DNA of 6,756 bases from Hyphomonas sp. (GCA_024743015.1 JANSXJ010000199.1:1-6756); one strand, 5' to 3'; shown: positions 1 through 6,536, counted from the stretch's first letter. Notes: generated from the sequence alone by a model not told the origin. Numbers and translations are program-made.

Positions 1-198
1 AAGCACATCCGAGACTTTGCGACCGTCTCCGGGGAGAAAGCTCGCACGGATGCGGTGCGCCTCGAATCCAAGTCTCAGGTCGAGGCTCGCGGGTTGGATC
101 TGGTCATGATCCAGCTCGCTTTGTGCTTTGATCGCACCTGTCGCAAACAGACTCGCCAGTTCACGATCGGACAAAACCCCAATTTTTCCGTCAGCCAT
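1..198 (-). CDS. dcd: dCTP deaminase, N-terminal part (runs off left edge)
   Basis: This reading frame is open from an ATG at 198 down to base 1, giving 66 codons of an incomplete protein. The N-terminus reads MADGKIGVLSDREL, and about residues 33-43 read QIQPASLDLRL, the conserved N-terminal motif of dCTP deaminases and dUTPases of the DCD family. The known reaction is hydrolytic deamination of dCTP to dUTP, which feeds dTMP synthesis in the cytoplasm. The catalytic glutamate and nucleotide-binding residues lie beyond the window, so activity cannot be judged. The start is supported by an AAAGGGA-like ribosome binding site about 8 bases upstream. The gene is divergent from metZ across a 62-base spacer. 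Family assignment is firm. Whether this is the usual short form or the longer form found in many alphaproteobacteria cannot be seen. Confidence 0.9.
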   Translation of the reverse strand, partial: MADGKIGVLSDRELASLFATGAIKAQSELDHDQIQPASLDLRLGFEAHRIRASFLPGDGRKVSDVL

Positions 199-247
199 GC
201 CTTGATCCCTTTACAGGCTAAGGCTTATGACGATGCGCTGCGAATGC

Positions 248-253
248 AAAGGA
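248..253 (+). promoter_or_regulatory. Ribosome binding site of metZ
   Basis: AAAGGA lies 7 bases before the ATG at 261 and supports that start. The whole dcd-metZ spacer (199-260) is only 62 bases and must hold both 5' regions. I see no convincing -35/-10 pair in it. Confidence 0.6.
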
Positions 254-260
254 TTTCACC

Positions 261-1448
261 ATGACAAAGCGCAGCGACGATTGGGCCCCAGCCACCAAAT
301 TGGTGCGCGGCGGAACCATGCGTTCTGAGTTTGGGGAAACGTCAGAGGCGATGTTCCTGACATCTGGCTATGCCTATGACAGTGCAGAGCAGGCCGCAGC
401 GCGCATGTCCGGTGACGAAGAAGGCTATGTCTATTCGCGTTATGGCAACCCAACCAATCAGATGTTGGCCGAGCGCCTCGCTTTGCTGGAAGGTGCTGAA
501 ACGTGCCGAATTACCGCGTCCGGAATGGGGGCCATCTCGTCGGCTATGATCGCGCCGTGTAGCGCGGGCGACCGCGTTGTTGCCGCAAGCGCGCTGTTCG
601 GTTCCTGCCGTCATATCTGTTCAACCATCTTGCCCCGATACGGGGTCGAGACGGAGTTCGTAAACGGGACCAGCCTGGATGAATGGAAGCGGGCACTTTC
701 TAAGCCGACGCGGCTGGTGCTGATTGAAAGTCCGTCCAACCCGCTTCTGGAGGCTGTCGACATTCAGGCGGTCGCGGAGCTCGCACATGCCGCTGGTGCC
801 TTGCTCGTGATCGACAATGTGTTCGCCACGCCGATCCTGCAAAAGCCGCTGGATCTCGGTGCGGACCTGGTTGTCTATTCAGCGACCAAACATATGGATG
901 GACAGGGCCGGGTCCTGCTGGGGGCGATCCTCGGCAAGAGCGAGTTCATTGAAGAGCATATCGACCCATGGCTGCGCCATACTGGCCCCGCGGCGTCGCC
1001 TTTTAATGCCTGGGTCGTCCTGAAAGGGTTGGAAACGCTGGATCTCCGCGTTCGCCAGGCCAGCGCAAATGCCGCGCAGGTTGCAGAGGTGATCGCCAAT
1101 CATCCAAATGTGAAGGCGGTGCGTTATCCGGGCCGGTCGGATCACCCAGACTATGCCGTGCATCAGAAACAGATGACGTCCGGCGGAACCCTCGTCGCCT
1201 TCTCGATCAAGGGCGCGAGAGCCGAGGCCTTTGCGGTGCTAAACGCGCTCGACCTGATCGACATCTCGAACAATCTCGGTGACACCAAGTCGCTTGCCTG
1301 CCACCCTTGCTCGACGACGCACCGGGCTCTTACAGAAGAAGAGCAGGCTGAAATGGGGCTCGATGAGAGCTGGATCAGGCTGTCAGTGGGGTTGGAGGAT
1401 GCCGGCGATCTCAGCCGTGATCTCACTCAGGCGCTTAATGTGCTTTGA
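261..1448 (+). CDS. metZ: O-succinylhomoserine sulfhydrylase (PLP enzyme)
   Basis: This 395-residue protein belongs to the Cys/Met metabolism PLP-dependent family (fold type I). MetZ catalyses O-succinyl-L-homoserine plus sulfide to L-homocysteine plus succinate, bypassing cystathionine in methionine synthesis; it is a cytoplasmic homotetramer in known members. The sequence shows YSRYGNPT at residues 58-65, where the Tyr and Arg bind the cofactor phosphate of the neighbouring subunit. VIDN follows at 183-186, with D185 expected to pair with the PLP ring nitrogen. SATKHMDGQGR begins at 207, with K210 the Schiff-base lysine. The H-x-DGQGR context and the length fit MetZ better than cystathionine gamma-synthase or beta-lyase, although O-acetylhomoserine specificity cannot be excluded by eye. 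The 3' end overlaps the convergent DksA-like gene by 14 bases. No SAM-II riboswitch is visible upstream. Confidence 0.93.
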   Translation: MTKRSDDWAPATKLVRGGTMRSEFGETSEAMFLTSGYAYDSAEQAAARMSGDEEGYVYSRYGNPTNQMLAERLALLEGAETCRITASGMGAISSAMIAPCSAGDRVVAASALFGSCRHICSTILPRYGVETEFVNGTSLDEWKRALSKPTRLVLIESPSNPLLEAVDIQAVAELAHAAGALLVIDNVFATPILQKPLDLGADLVVYSATKHMDGQGRVLLGAILGKSEFIEEHIDPWLRHTGPAASPFNAWVVLKGLETLDLRVRQASANAAQVAEVIANHPNVKAVRYPGRSDHPDYAVHQKQMTSGGTLVAFSIKGARAEAFAVLNALDLIDISNNLGDTKSLACHPCSTTHRALTEEEQAEMGLDESWIRLSVGLEDAGDLSRDLTQALNVL

Positions 1449-1746
1449 ATGAGGCCGGCGCATCACAGGAGATGCATGTTTCCACTGCGGGATTCTGATC
1501 CAATCGCGAAACACTGATCGTCGCACCACAGGACGTACAGTGTCCGTAGGTTCCGTCAGCCAGCCGAAATAAGGCGCGCTCGATCATGGCGAGCGTCTCT
1601 GTGCCATTACACGCGCTATGCGAGTGTGGCAAAGAGCAAGCCAAGTCAGCCTCCGCAATGAGGTCGGTCTCTCCACGTTTTCTACGTGAGGATTTCCCCG
1701 CCACGACGGCCAAACCTTTGAGGTCGGGATCTGTCGGCGTCTTCAT
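1435..1746 (-). CDS. Short DksA/TraR-family C4 zinc-finger protein
   Basis: This 103-residue protein carries a DksA/TraR-type zinc finger near its C-terminus: C70-x2-C73-G, then a conserved R81-L82 and P86, then C91-x2-C94. The preceding GTYGHC matches the DFGYC-like entry to the finger in DksA. DksA-type proteins reach into the RNA polymerase secondary channel and, with ppGpp, retune promoters. E. coli DksA has about 151 residues and a coiled coil with a DxxDxA tip. Here the N-terminal part is short and rich in basic and polar residues. Only D34-x-A36 resembles that motif, with alanine (A31) where the first Asp would be. A classical DksA role is therefore uncertain; the protein could instead bind a different partner. 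The start at 1746 has AGGA about 8 bases upstream. Its last 14 bases overlap the end of metZ on the other strand. Confidence 0.8.
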   Translation of the reverse strand: MKTPTDPDLKGLAVVAGKSSRRKRGETDLIAEADLACSLPHSHSACNGTETLAMIERALFRLADGTYGHCTSCGATISVSRLDQNPAVETCISCDAPASFKAH

Positions 1747-1772
1747 GAGCAGTATCCTGTGGACTCTTTAAG

Positions 1773-1785
1773 GGCTTGGCAAGCC
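1773..1785. repeat. 13-bp dyad between the divergent dksA-like and ABC genes
   Basis: GGCTTG-G-CAAGCC is a perfect dyad with 6-base arms around one central base. It lies in the 103-base spacer (1747-1849) between the DksA-like gene (minus) and the ABC ATPase gene (plus). It could be a regulator binding site or a small hairpin in the leader. Nothing shows which protein, if any, binds it. Confidence 0.35.
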
Positions 1786-1813
1786 TAGCAGGGCAAAAGA
1801 GTGGCCCTACATA

Positions 1814-1824
1814 TCGATAATCGA
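1814..1824 (+). promoter_or_regulatory. Possible -10 box (GATAAT, 1816-1821) inside an 11-bp dyad
   Basis: GATAAT at 1816-1821 matches five of six bases of the sigma70 -10 consensus. It is embedded in the perfect dyad TCGAT-A-ATCGA. No good -35 box is seen 16-18 bases upstream. It lies 28 bases before the ABC ATPase start, so it is a plausible but weak promoter candidate for the ABC operon. Confidence 0.25.
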
Positions 1825-1849
1825 AAGATTCAGAGCGGGAGATGGGCTC

Positions 1850-2818
1850 ATGGGCGATGAAATGCCCCTGAAAATGACGGGAGTGAGCAAATGGTTCGGG
1901 AATTTCCGGGCGGTTTGTGAGCTTGATTTCGATGTTCCGCAGGGCTCGATCGTTGGATTCCTGGGGCCAAATGGGGCCGGCAAGTCGACCAGTCTGCGAA
2001 TGGCGCTTGGGGTGCTTTCCCCGGACCGGGGTGAGGTCAGCCTGCTTGGTCAGCGACCCAATCTGGAATCCCTGAAACGCGTTGGCTTCCTGCCGGAAGA
2101 GCGCGGTCTCTACAAAAAGATGAGCGCCCGGCAGATCATCACCTATTTTGCGCGTCTAAAAGGCATGACGCATCGCGACGCCAAGTCCCGCGCCGACGAA
2201 TTGCTCGACACTATGGGACTTGGCGAGTTTGCCCGCAGCCGGGTGACCAAACTGTCCAAGGGCATGGCCCAGAAGGTTCAGATCCTCTCCGCGCTCGCTC
2301 ACCGACCTGAGTTTCTGATCCTGGATGAGCCCTTTTCCGGCCTCGACCCGGTCAATCAACAGGCCCTGGAAGATCTGATTGTCGAAGAACACAAGCGCGG
2401 GGCCACGATTATCTTCTCCACCCATGTGATGGAGCATGCCGAGCGGCTTTGCGAAAAAATCGTCATGATGGCGCGCGGCCGCAAAGTCTTCGAAGGCACT
2501 TTGAACGATGCGTACACCGCGCTCGGACGCGCTGTCCATATTGGTGTCAGCGAAGGATTTGATCTCAACGCGGCGATTTCGCCGGCCGGCTTTACGGCGT
2601 CGCAGGATGGCGACCATTGGCGCATCAGCCTGACACAGACCCAAACTTCACAGGATGCCTTGCGCGCCGCGATTGACGCGGGGGCGCCGATCACCAGTTT
2701 CACACCCGAAGAAGCGCGCTTGCGCGATGTCTTCGTCTCGTTGGTTAGCGAAGCGGAAGCGCAGGACCTTACCGATACTTTGGCAGCAGATGCTGCTCAG
2801 GGGAGAGATGCAGCATGA
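1850..2818 (+). CDS. ABC transporter ATPase, NatA-like, with C-terminal DUF4162-type region
   Basis: This 322-residue nucleotide-binding subunit should power the membrane partner encoded next. Visible motifs, in order, are Walker A GPNGAGKST (39-47, K45), a Q-loop-region PEERGLY (82-88) with Glu where Gln is usual, signature LSKGM (135-139), Walker B LILDEP (156-161, catalytic E160), D-loop SGLD (163-166) and switch His H192. The PEERGLY form and the tail of about 90 residues ending in LRDVFVSLV are typical of the NatA/YhaQ group with a C-terminal DUF4162 domain. NatAB in Bacillus exports sodium, but related pairs have other or unknown cargo, so the substrate here is open. The ATG at 1850 is chosen because GGGAG lies 8 bases upstream; a second ATG at 1862 is possible. 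The stop overlaps the permease start (ATGA), pointing to translational coupling. Confidence 0.92.
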   Translation: MGDEMPLKMTGVSKWFGNFRAVCELDFDVPQGSIVGFLGPNGAGKSTSLRMALGVLSPDRGEVSLLGQRPNLESLKRVGFLPEERGLYKKMSARQIITYFARLKGMTHRDAKSRADELLDTMGLGEFARSRVTKLSKGMAQKVQILSALAHRPEFLILDEPFSGLDPVNQQALEDLIVEEHKRGATIIFSTHVMEHAERLCEKIVMMARGRKVFEGTLNDAYTALGRAVHIGVSEGFDLNAAISPAGFTASQDGDHWRISLTQTQTSQDALRAAIDAGAPITSFTPEEARLRDVFVSLVSEAEAQDLTDTLAADAAQGRDAA

Positions 2819-4272
2819 TCCGTTCGACTTATCTCGTCGCGCGCCGCGACTATCTCGGCTATGTCTCCGCTTGGGGATTCTGGCTTGGCCTTTTGTTCAC
2901 GCCAGTCATTCTCGGCATTTTCATTCTGGCCCCAACCTTCGCCCAGAACGCGCAGCCAACCCGCTACTACACAATCATTGAGCAAGGCACAGACTTTACC
3001 GAAGCGATGCGCGCAGAAATGTCGAGTGCAGAAGTGCGGACGGCGCGGATAATCCTTGATCCAATGTCTATTGCCGAGGGCGAACCGAGCGAAACGCTCG
3101 CGGCTTTCGATCAAGCTCTGGAAAGCGGTGCAAGTGTCGCCGAGGCGTTTGAGGCGGCGGGCGGCAACCCTGCAACCTTGCCACGCGCTGACTTTGTTGA
3201 GGTGCCCCCACCTGTGCGTACCGGGCCCGAGCTTGCGCCCTTTCTTATTGGCGAAACGCTGATCGAAACCGCAGACGGGCCGCAACCACTATTCGCCGCG
3301 CTGCTGGTCAACCAAGATACTCAGGAAATCGAGTATTGGTCCGAAAACCTGCAGGCCCGCGGGCTGATCACCGCTGCGCGACAGGCCGAGCAGGATCTGC
3401 AACTCGATCGCGCATTGGCTGCCGTGAATGTCAGCCGCGACGTCCTGACCGAGGCGCGCGCTGCGCGACGAGATGTGAAGCAACAGCGCGTCCGCAGCGG
3501 CGATGATGCCGATGTCGCGAGTGAAGTGACTCAAGCCGACCAGGCCCCCTTCGTCGTGTCGATCATGATGGCTTTTTCGCTCTGGTTCCTGATCTTCTCA
3601 GTGATCAATTATCTGCTCATGGGGACCATTGAAGAACGCTCCAACAAGATTTTTGATAGCCTGCTCACCTCTGTCAAACTCCCACATTTGCTGGCGGGTA
3701 AGCTGATCGCCGTCCTGTTGCTAGCACTCACGCTGATGGCGTTTTGGGGTGTCGGGTCCTCACTTCTAACCTGGTTCATGCGCGACAGTATTCCTGACGA
3801 TGTGGGCACCTTCCTCGGCTCGATGATCACCGCCGCCGCCAATCCGGCGCTCTTTGTACCCGCAATTATCAGCTTTGTGCTCGGTTACCTGATGTACGGA
3901 TCCATGTTCCTGGCGCTCGGATCTCTTTGCGACACCATTCAGGAAGCGCAGACGCTGATGACGCCGCTCTTCGTGATGCTGATGGCACCGCTCGCTATGT
4001 TGGCATTCGCCGTCCAGGACGCCGATTCCGCATTGATCGAAATCATGGCCTGGGTGCCATTCTTCACACCATTCCTGCTTATTTTGCGGATGCCAACCGA
4101 GCCTCCAATCTGGGAAGTGCTGGCGCAGCTCGGGATGATGGCGCTCACCACCTATATCATCCTGCAGCTCGCGACCCGCGTGTATCGTGCGGGCGCGGTG
4201 CATGGTGCCGGCGTGAATGACGTGATGGCGTTCTTCGGCAAGCTTATCCCGGGCAAGAAGAGCGCGGCCTAG
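2815..4272 (+). CDS. ABC-2 type transporter permease, NatB-like
   Basis: This 485-residue membrane protein is the partner of the preceding ATPase, sharing a four-base ATGA overlap. The first membrane segment spans about residues 18-40. It is followed by a roughly 200-residue polar region (about 42-243) that should lie outside the inner membrane. Further hydrophobic segments fall near 244-268, 297-321, 347-369, 380-400, 406-423 and 432-452. Between the second and third lies the charged stretch beginning EERSNKIFDSLLTS at 273, ending LLAGKL near 297; it matches the conserved coupling region of ABC-2/NatB permeases that faces the ATPase. The external region ends in an Arg/Asp-rich stretch (about 210-240) that may form a helix. 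Cargo is unknown: sodium, a drug or a lipid are possible by family. The TAG stop is shared on opposite strands with the convergent MFS gene. Confidence 0.9.
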   Translation: MIRSTYLVARRDYLGYVSAWGFWLGLLFTPVILGIFILAPTFAQNAQPTRYYTIIEQGTDFTEAMRAEMSSAEVRTARIILDPMSIAEGEPSETLAAFDQALESGASVAEAFEAAGGNPATLPRADFVEVPPPVRTGPELAPFLIGETLIETADGPQPLFAALLVNQDTQEIEYWSENLQARGLITAARQAEQDLQLDRALAAVNVSRDVLTEARAARRDVKQQRVRSGDDADVASEVTQADQAPFVVSIMMAFSLWFLIFSVINYLLMGTIEERSNKIFDSLLTSVKLPHLLAGKLIAVLLLALTLMAFWGVGSSLLTWFMRDSIPDDVGTFLGSMITAAANPALFVPAIISFVLGYLMYGSMFLALGSLCDTIQEAQTLMTPLFVMLMAPLAMLAFAVQDADSALIEIMAWVPFFTPFLLILRMPTEPPIWEVLAQLGMMALTTYIILQLATRVYRAGAVHGAGVNDVMAFFGKLIPGKKSAA

Positions 4273-5552
4273 ACAGCCTGTTCCTCAACGCCATCAAACC
4301 GGTCGGCTTGCGCCAGTTCCGGAAACAAACGCCGCCAGAGCAGGCATACTCCAATGGCGACCGCCCCGCCGAACAGGACCGCGCCAACCGGTCCCAGGAT
4401 GCGGGCGGCGATCCCGCTTTGAAAATCGCCCAGCTCGTTGGACGCAGAAATGAAAATAAAGGACACCGCAGATACCCGGCCCTTCATCTCGTCCGGCGTC
4501 GCCAGCTGGATCAAGGAGGCGCGGACGAAGACAGAGATCTCGTCCGCCGCGCCAACCACGATCAGCGCGACGAAACTCAGCCAGAACACTGTGGAGAACC
4601 CGAACACTAGCGTCGCAGCGCCATAAACCCCAACCGCCCAGAACATCCACGAGCCAACCCGCCGCGCCAGGGGCCGCCTTGCCAGGAGAAACGCGACGGT
4701 CACGGCCCCAATCGCCGGAGCCGCGGCCAGAAACCCGAGTCCCGCTTCACCAACTTTCAGGATATCGCGCGCAAACACCGGCAAAAGCGCCACCAATCCC
4801 CCAAAGAAAACGACAAAAAGATCCAAAGAAATCGCACCGAGCACAATCCGGTTGCGTCCGATATAGCTTAACCCTTTGACGACCATGGACAGGCCTTTGG
4901 CATTATCCAGTTTTTCGTGTGGCGGCGTCCGGGCTGTTCCAATGCTCAGAATTCCAAAGGTCACCAAGCCGAAGACCACCCAATAGACCAGGCTCAGTCC
5001 ACCAAATGCGAGCAGAAGTCCGCCCATGGCCGGACCGGTCACGCGTGCGGTTTGAATGCCGAGTGAGTTAAACGCAATTGCGGTCGGCAGATCTGCCCGC
5101 GGGACCAGTTGCGGATATAACGCGCTGGCCGCCGCTGGCGTGAACGCATTCACCGCACCGATCAGAAAGGCGACGGCAAAAATCAGCCGCATCGCTTCGT
5201 CTGCGGGCAGTGTGAGCGAGACCAAAAGACCGGCCGTGGCGAATAACCGAAACGTGTTGGCAACCACAAGGATTAGCTTGCGGTTGAGCCGATCAGCAGC
5301 CTGTCCGCCAACGAGCGACAGGAGCAGAACCGGAATGAACTGGACGAGGCCGACCACTCCAAGCAGGAATGCCGCTTCGTTGATTCCCAATCCCAGACCG
5401 CCTTGTTCGACTGGATCGCGCCCCAAATCGTACACCTGCCAGCCAATCGCCACGAACTGCATCTGCCGCGCGGCTGACAGAGACACCCGCATCAGCCAGT
5501 ACTGCAAATACGCTCGGTACCGAAAGATCTGAAGCGATGGGATGATGGCCAT
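4269..5552 (-). CDS. MFS exporter, EntS-like (MFS_3) family
   Basis: This 427-residue, strongly hydrophobic protein has the length and pattern of a 12-helix major facilitator. The loop after helix 2 reads GGQAADRLNRK (82-92), a good motif A (G-x3-D-R-x-x-R). The second half has TPDEMKGRVSAV (352-363) followed by SNELGDFQSG (371-380), a stretch characteristic of the EntS/TMEM MFS_3 group whose known members export enterobactin or drugs. No siderophore genes are nearby, so the substrate is not inferable. A proton-driven inner-membrane efflux role is expected from the family. The start at 5552 has AGGA about 8 bases upstream. The gene is divergent from the small membrane/XRE module, and the tandem dyad sites between them could regulate both. 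Its stop lies in the CTAG shared with the ABC permease gene. Confidence 0.9.
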   Translation of the reverse strand: MAIIPSLQIFRYRAYLQYWLMRVSLSAARQMQFVAIGWQVYDLGRDPVEQGGLGLGINEAAFLLGVVGLVQFIPVLLLSLVGGQAADRLNRKLILVVANTFRLFATAGLLVSLTLPADEAMRLIFAVAFLIGAVNAFTPAAASALYPQLVPRADLPTAIAFNSLGIQTARVTGPAMGGLLLAFGGLSLVYWVVFGLVTFGILSIGTARTPPHEKLDNAKGLSMVVKGLSYIGRNRIVLGAISLDLFVVFFGGLVALLPVFARDILKVGEAGLGFLAAAPAIGAVTVAFLLARRPLARRVGSWMFWAVGVYGAATLVFGFSTVFWLSFVALIVVGAADEISVFVRASLIQLATPDEMKGRVSAVSFIFISASNELGDFQSGIAARILGPVGAVLFGGAVAIGVCLLWRRLFPELAQADRFDGVEEQAV

Positions 5553-5596
5553 CCGCGCGTCCTAATCTTTCACCGAAACTTGGCAATGAGAAAAAT

Positions 5597-5653
5597 TGTC
5601 AATGACGCTTGACATGTCAAGCTTGCTTGTCTAAATGACAAGTTTGCTTTACA
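5597..5653. promoter_or_regulatory. Three tandem dyad operator-like sites
   Basis: Three 18-base sites follow one another: TGTCAATGACGCTTGACA (5597-5614), TGTCAAGCTTGCTTGTCT (5615-5632) and TGACAAGTTTGCTTTACA (5636-5653). Each is an inverted repeat of an 8-base half-site close to TGWCAAGC with a 2-base centre. Starts are 18 and 21 bases apart. The junction of the first two forms a perfect 16-base palindrome at 5607-5622. Such arrays are typical operators for dimeric HTH repressors. The XRE regulator at 6301 is the obvious candidate, though this is inference. The array sits between the divergent MFS and small membrane protein genes and overlaps the best -35 box. Confidence 0.65.
5609..5637 (+). 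promoter_or_regulatory. Candidate promoter of the membrane protein/XRE unit
   Basis: A perfect -35 box TTGACA (5609-5614) is followed, after 17 bases, by TAAATG (5632-5637), a weak -10. Both lie within the tandem dyad sites, so repressor binding would block polymerase. The leader to the ATG at 5666 would be about 20 bases. TTGACA also occurs on the minus strand at 5620-5615 and 5602-5597, so a promoter for the MFS gene could overlap here too, but no good minus-strand -10 is seen. Confidence 0.4.
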
Positions 5654-5665
5654 TACGAGTTTCTC

Positions 5666-5875
5666 ATGTTCTCTCTCACCCACCCTTTGCTTCCCGTTCT
5701 CGCCGCGATCGTCTTGTGTCTCGCATTGCAACTAGGATTCGCCGTTGGCGTGTTCGGACCCGCCTGGCTGAGCCCGGTCCTGTCGCTTCCGGCTCTTGGT
5801 CTGATCACCTGGCTTTGGCGCCGGGCGGAGCGAGAAAACCAATCTACACGCGCTTTTACTGAGCTCGTTATTTGA
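5666..5875 (+). CDS. Small 2-TM membrane protein of unknown function
   Basis: I do not recognise this 69-residue protein. It has two hydrophobic segments, about residues 8-30 and 34-51, joined by a tight turn near G31-P32. The tail is charged and starts WRRAERE (51-57), so by the positive-inside rule both ends would face the cytoplasm. The region before the ATG has only a weak GAG ribosome binding site (5657-5659), which is the main doubt about expression or about the exact start. It is the first gene after the tandem dyad sites and ends 18 bases before the next gene, so it probably shares a transcript with the 4-TM protein and the XRE regulator. Confidence 0.6.
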   Translation: MFSLTHPLLPVLAAIVLCLALQLGFAVGVFGPAWLSPVLSLPALGLITWLWRRAERENQSTRAFTELVI

Positions 5876-5893
5876 TCCTGTCGGAGATTGAAA

Positions 5894-6301
5894 ATGACCC
5901 AACAAACCTTCAAGTCCGCAAAGCGACGATATCATCGTGTGTTCTGGCCACTTATGGCGCTGTATACGATTATCGTTGTGTCAGGCTCTTATATGCTCAA
6001 TCAGATGGAGCCGGAACCAAAATGGCTTCAGGCGTCGCTGGCCGTGGCCTGCGCGCTGCCGGTTGTGGCAACACTGTTTGTCATGATGCGCTATGCTCTT
6101 GAGACGGATGAATATACAAGATTGATCCAGCTCAAAGGCTTCGCCTGGGGCGCTGTGATCACCGTCAGCGTTATCTTCCTAATTGGTTTCCTGCAATTGT
6201 TTCACGTCATCGAGATGTTCGAGATCTTCTGGATCGGACCTCTCTTTTTCGTCGCCTATGGCCTCTCCACTTTGGTCCTGAGCGGCGGGAAGCAGTGCTG
6301 A
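5894..6301 (+). CDS. 4-TM membrane protein co-transcribed with an XRE regulator
   Basis: This 135-residue protein starts at the ATG at 5894, with GGAG (5883-5886) 7 bases upstream. An in-frame TTG at 5888 is too close to that site to be the start. Four hydrophobic segments lie near residues 16-35, 46-65, 82-103 and 109-130, after a basic N-terminus (KSAKRRYHR). The loop between segments 2 and 3 carries E70-T-D-E-Y-T-R-L-I-Q79, a D-E-x-x-R-x-x-Q-type motif. From memory, such a motif recurs in small membrane proteins encoded next to short XRE regulators. No enzyme or transporter function can be assigned. The TGA stop shares one base with the ATG of the regulator, indicating translational coupling. 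A role as sensor or target linked to the regulator is inference. Confidence 0.8.
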   Translation: MTQQTFKSAKRRYHRVFWPLMALYTIIVVSGSYMLNQMEPEPKWLQASLAVACALPVVATLFVMMRYALETDEYTRLIQLKGFAWGAVITVSVIFLIGFLQLFHVIEMFEIFWIGPLFFVAYGLSTLVLSGGKQC

Positions 6302-6522
6302 TGAAGAACATAATTCGCACGCTTCGAACCGAACGCGGTTGGAGTCAGGCGGCGCTGGCGGACCAGCTTGGCGTCTCGCGGCAATCGGTGAACGCCATCG
6401 AGACCGGTAAATACGATCCCTCATTGCCGCTGGCATTCTCGATCGCGCGCCTGTTTGGAAAGTCTATTGAAGAGATCTTCGAAGATGAGACCGTATCGGA
6501 CGCCAAGCTGGCAGCCGAATGA
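6301..6522 (+). CDS. XRE-family HTH transcriptional regulator, short form
   Basis: This 73-residue protein is almost entirely one Cro/C1-type HTH domain. R9-x-x-R12-G-W-S-Q16-x-x-L-A20 forms the first HTH helix and turn, and L23-G-V-S-R-Q-S-V-N-A-I-E34 the recognition helix. K37-Y-D-P-S-L and the end FGKSIEEIF (52-60) follow. This is the pattern of the short YozG-like regulators often paired with small membrane proteins. The ATG at 6301 is preferred because GGGAAG (6287-6292) lies 8 bases upstream and the upstream stop overlaps it (TGATG); a GTG at 6295 would add two residues. It has no ligand domain, so any signal must come through another protein, possibly the membrane partners, or through its own abundance. 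Autoregulation through the dyads at 5597-5653 is inferred. Confidence 0.92.
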   Translation: MKNIIRTLRTERGWSQAALADQLGVSRQSVNAIETGKYDPSLPLAFSIARLFGKSIEEIFEDETVSDAKLAAE

Positions 6523-6536
6523 ACAGACAAAAAAGA

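Noticed and set aside
199..260. SAM-II riboswitch upstream of metZ, as often found before methionine genes in alphaproteobacteria
   Set aside because: The 62-base spacer must also serve dcd, and I could not match the conserved SAM-II pseudoknot pattern.
55..264. Plus-strand 69-codon open frame over the left edge
   Set aside because: It is antisense to the well-matched dcd N-terminus and overlaps the metZ start; it has no recognisable features.
2156..2644. 162-codon minus-strand open frame inside the ABC ATPase gene
   Set aside because: It lies entirely antisense to a gene with all ABC motifs, is low in hydrophobic order and has no ribosome binding context. The same holds for the 162-codon frame at 2797-3285 and the 145-codon frame at 3766-4203.
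5056..5532. 158-codon plus-strand open frame within the MFS gene
   Set aside because: It is antisense to conserved MFS sequence including motif A and has a composition typical of shadow frames (Arg, Ser, Thr, Ala rich).
5635..5862. Alternative 75-codon frame overlapping the 2-TM protein
   Set aside because: It would start inside the tandem dyad sites and is Arg-rich without structure. The overlapping 69-codon frame encodes two clean membrane segments.
5888..5893. TTG start for the 4-TM protein
   Set aside because: GGAG ends only one base before it; the ATG at 5894 has correct spacing.
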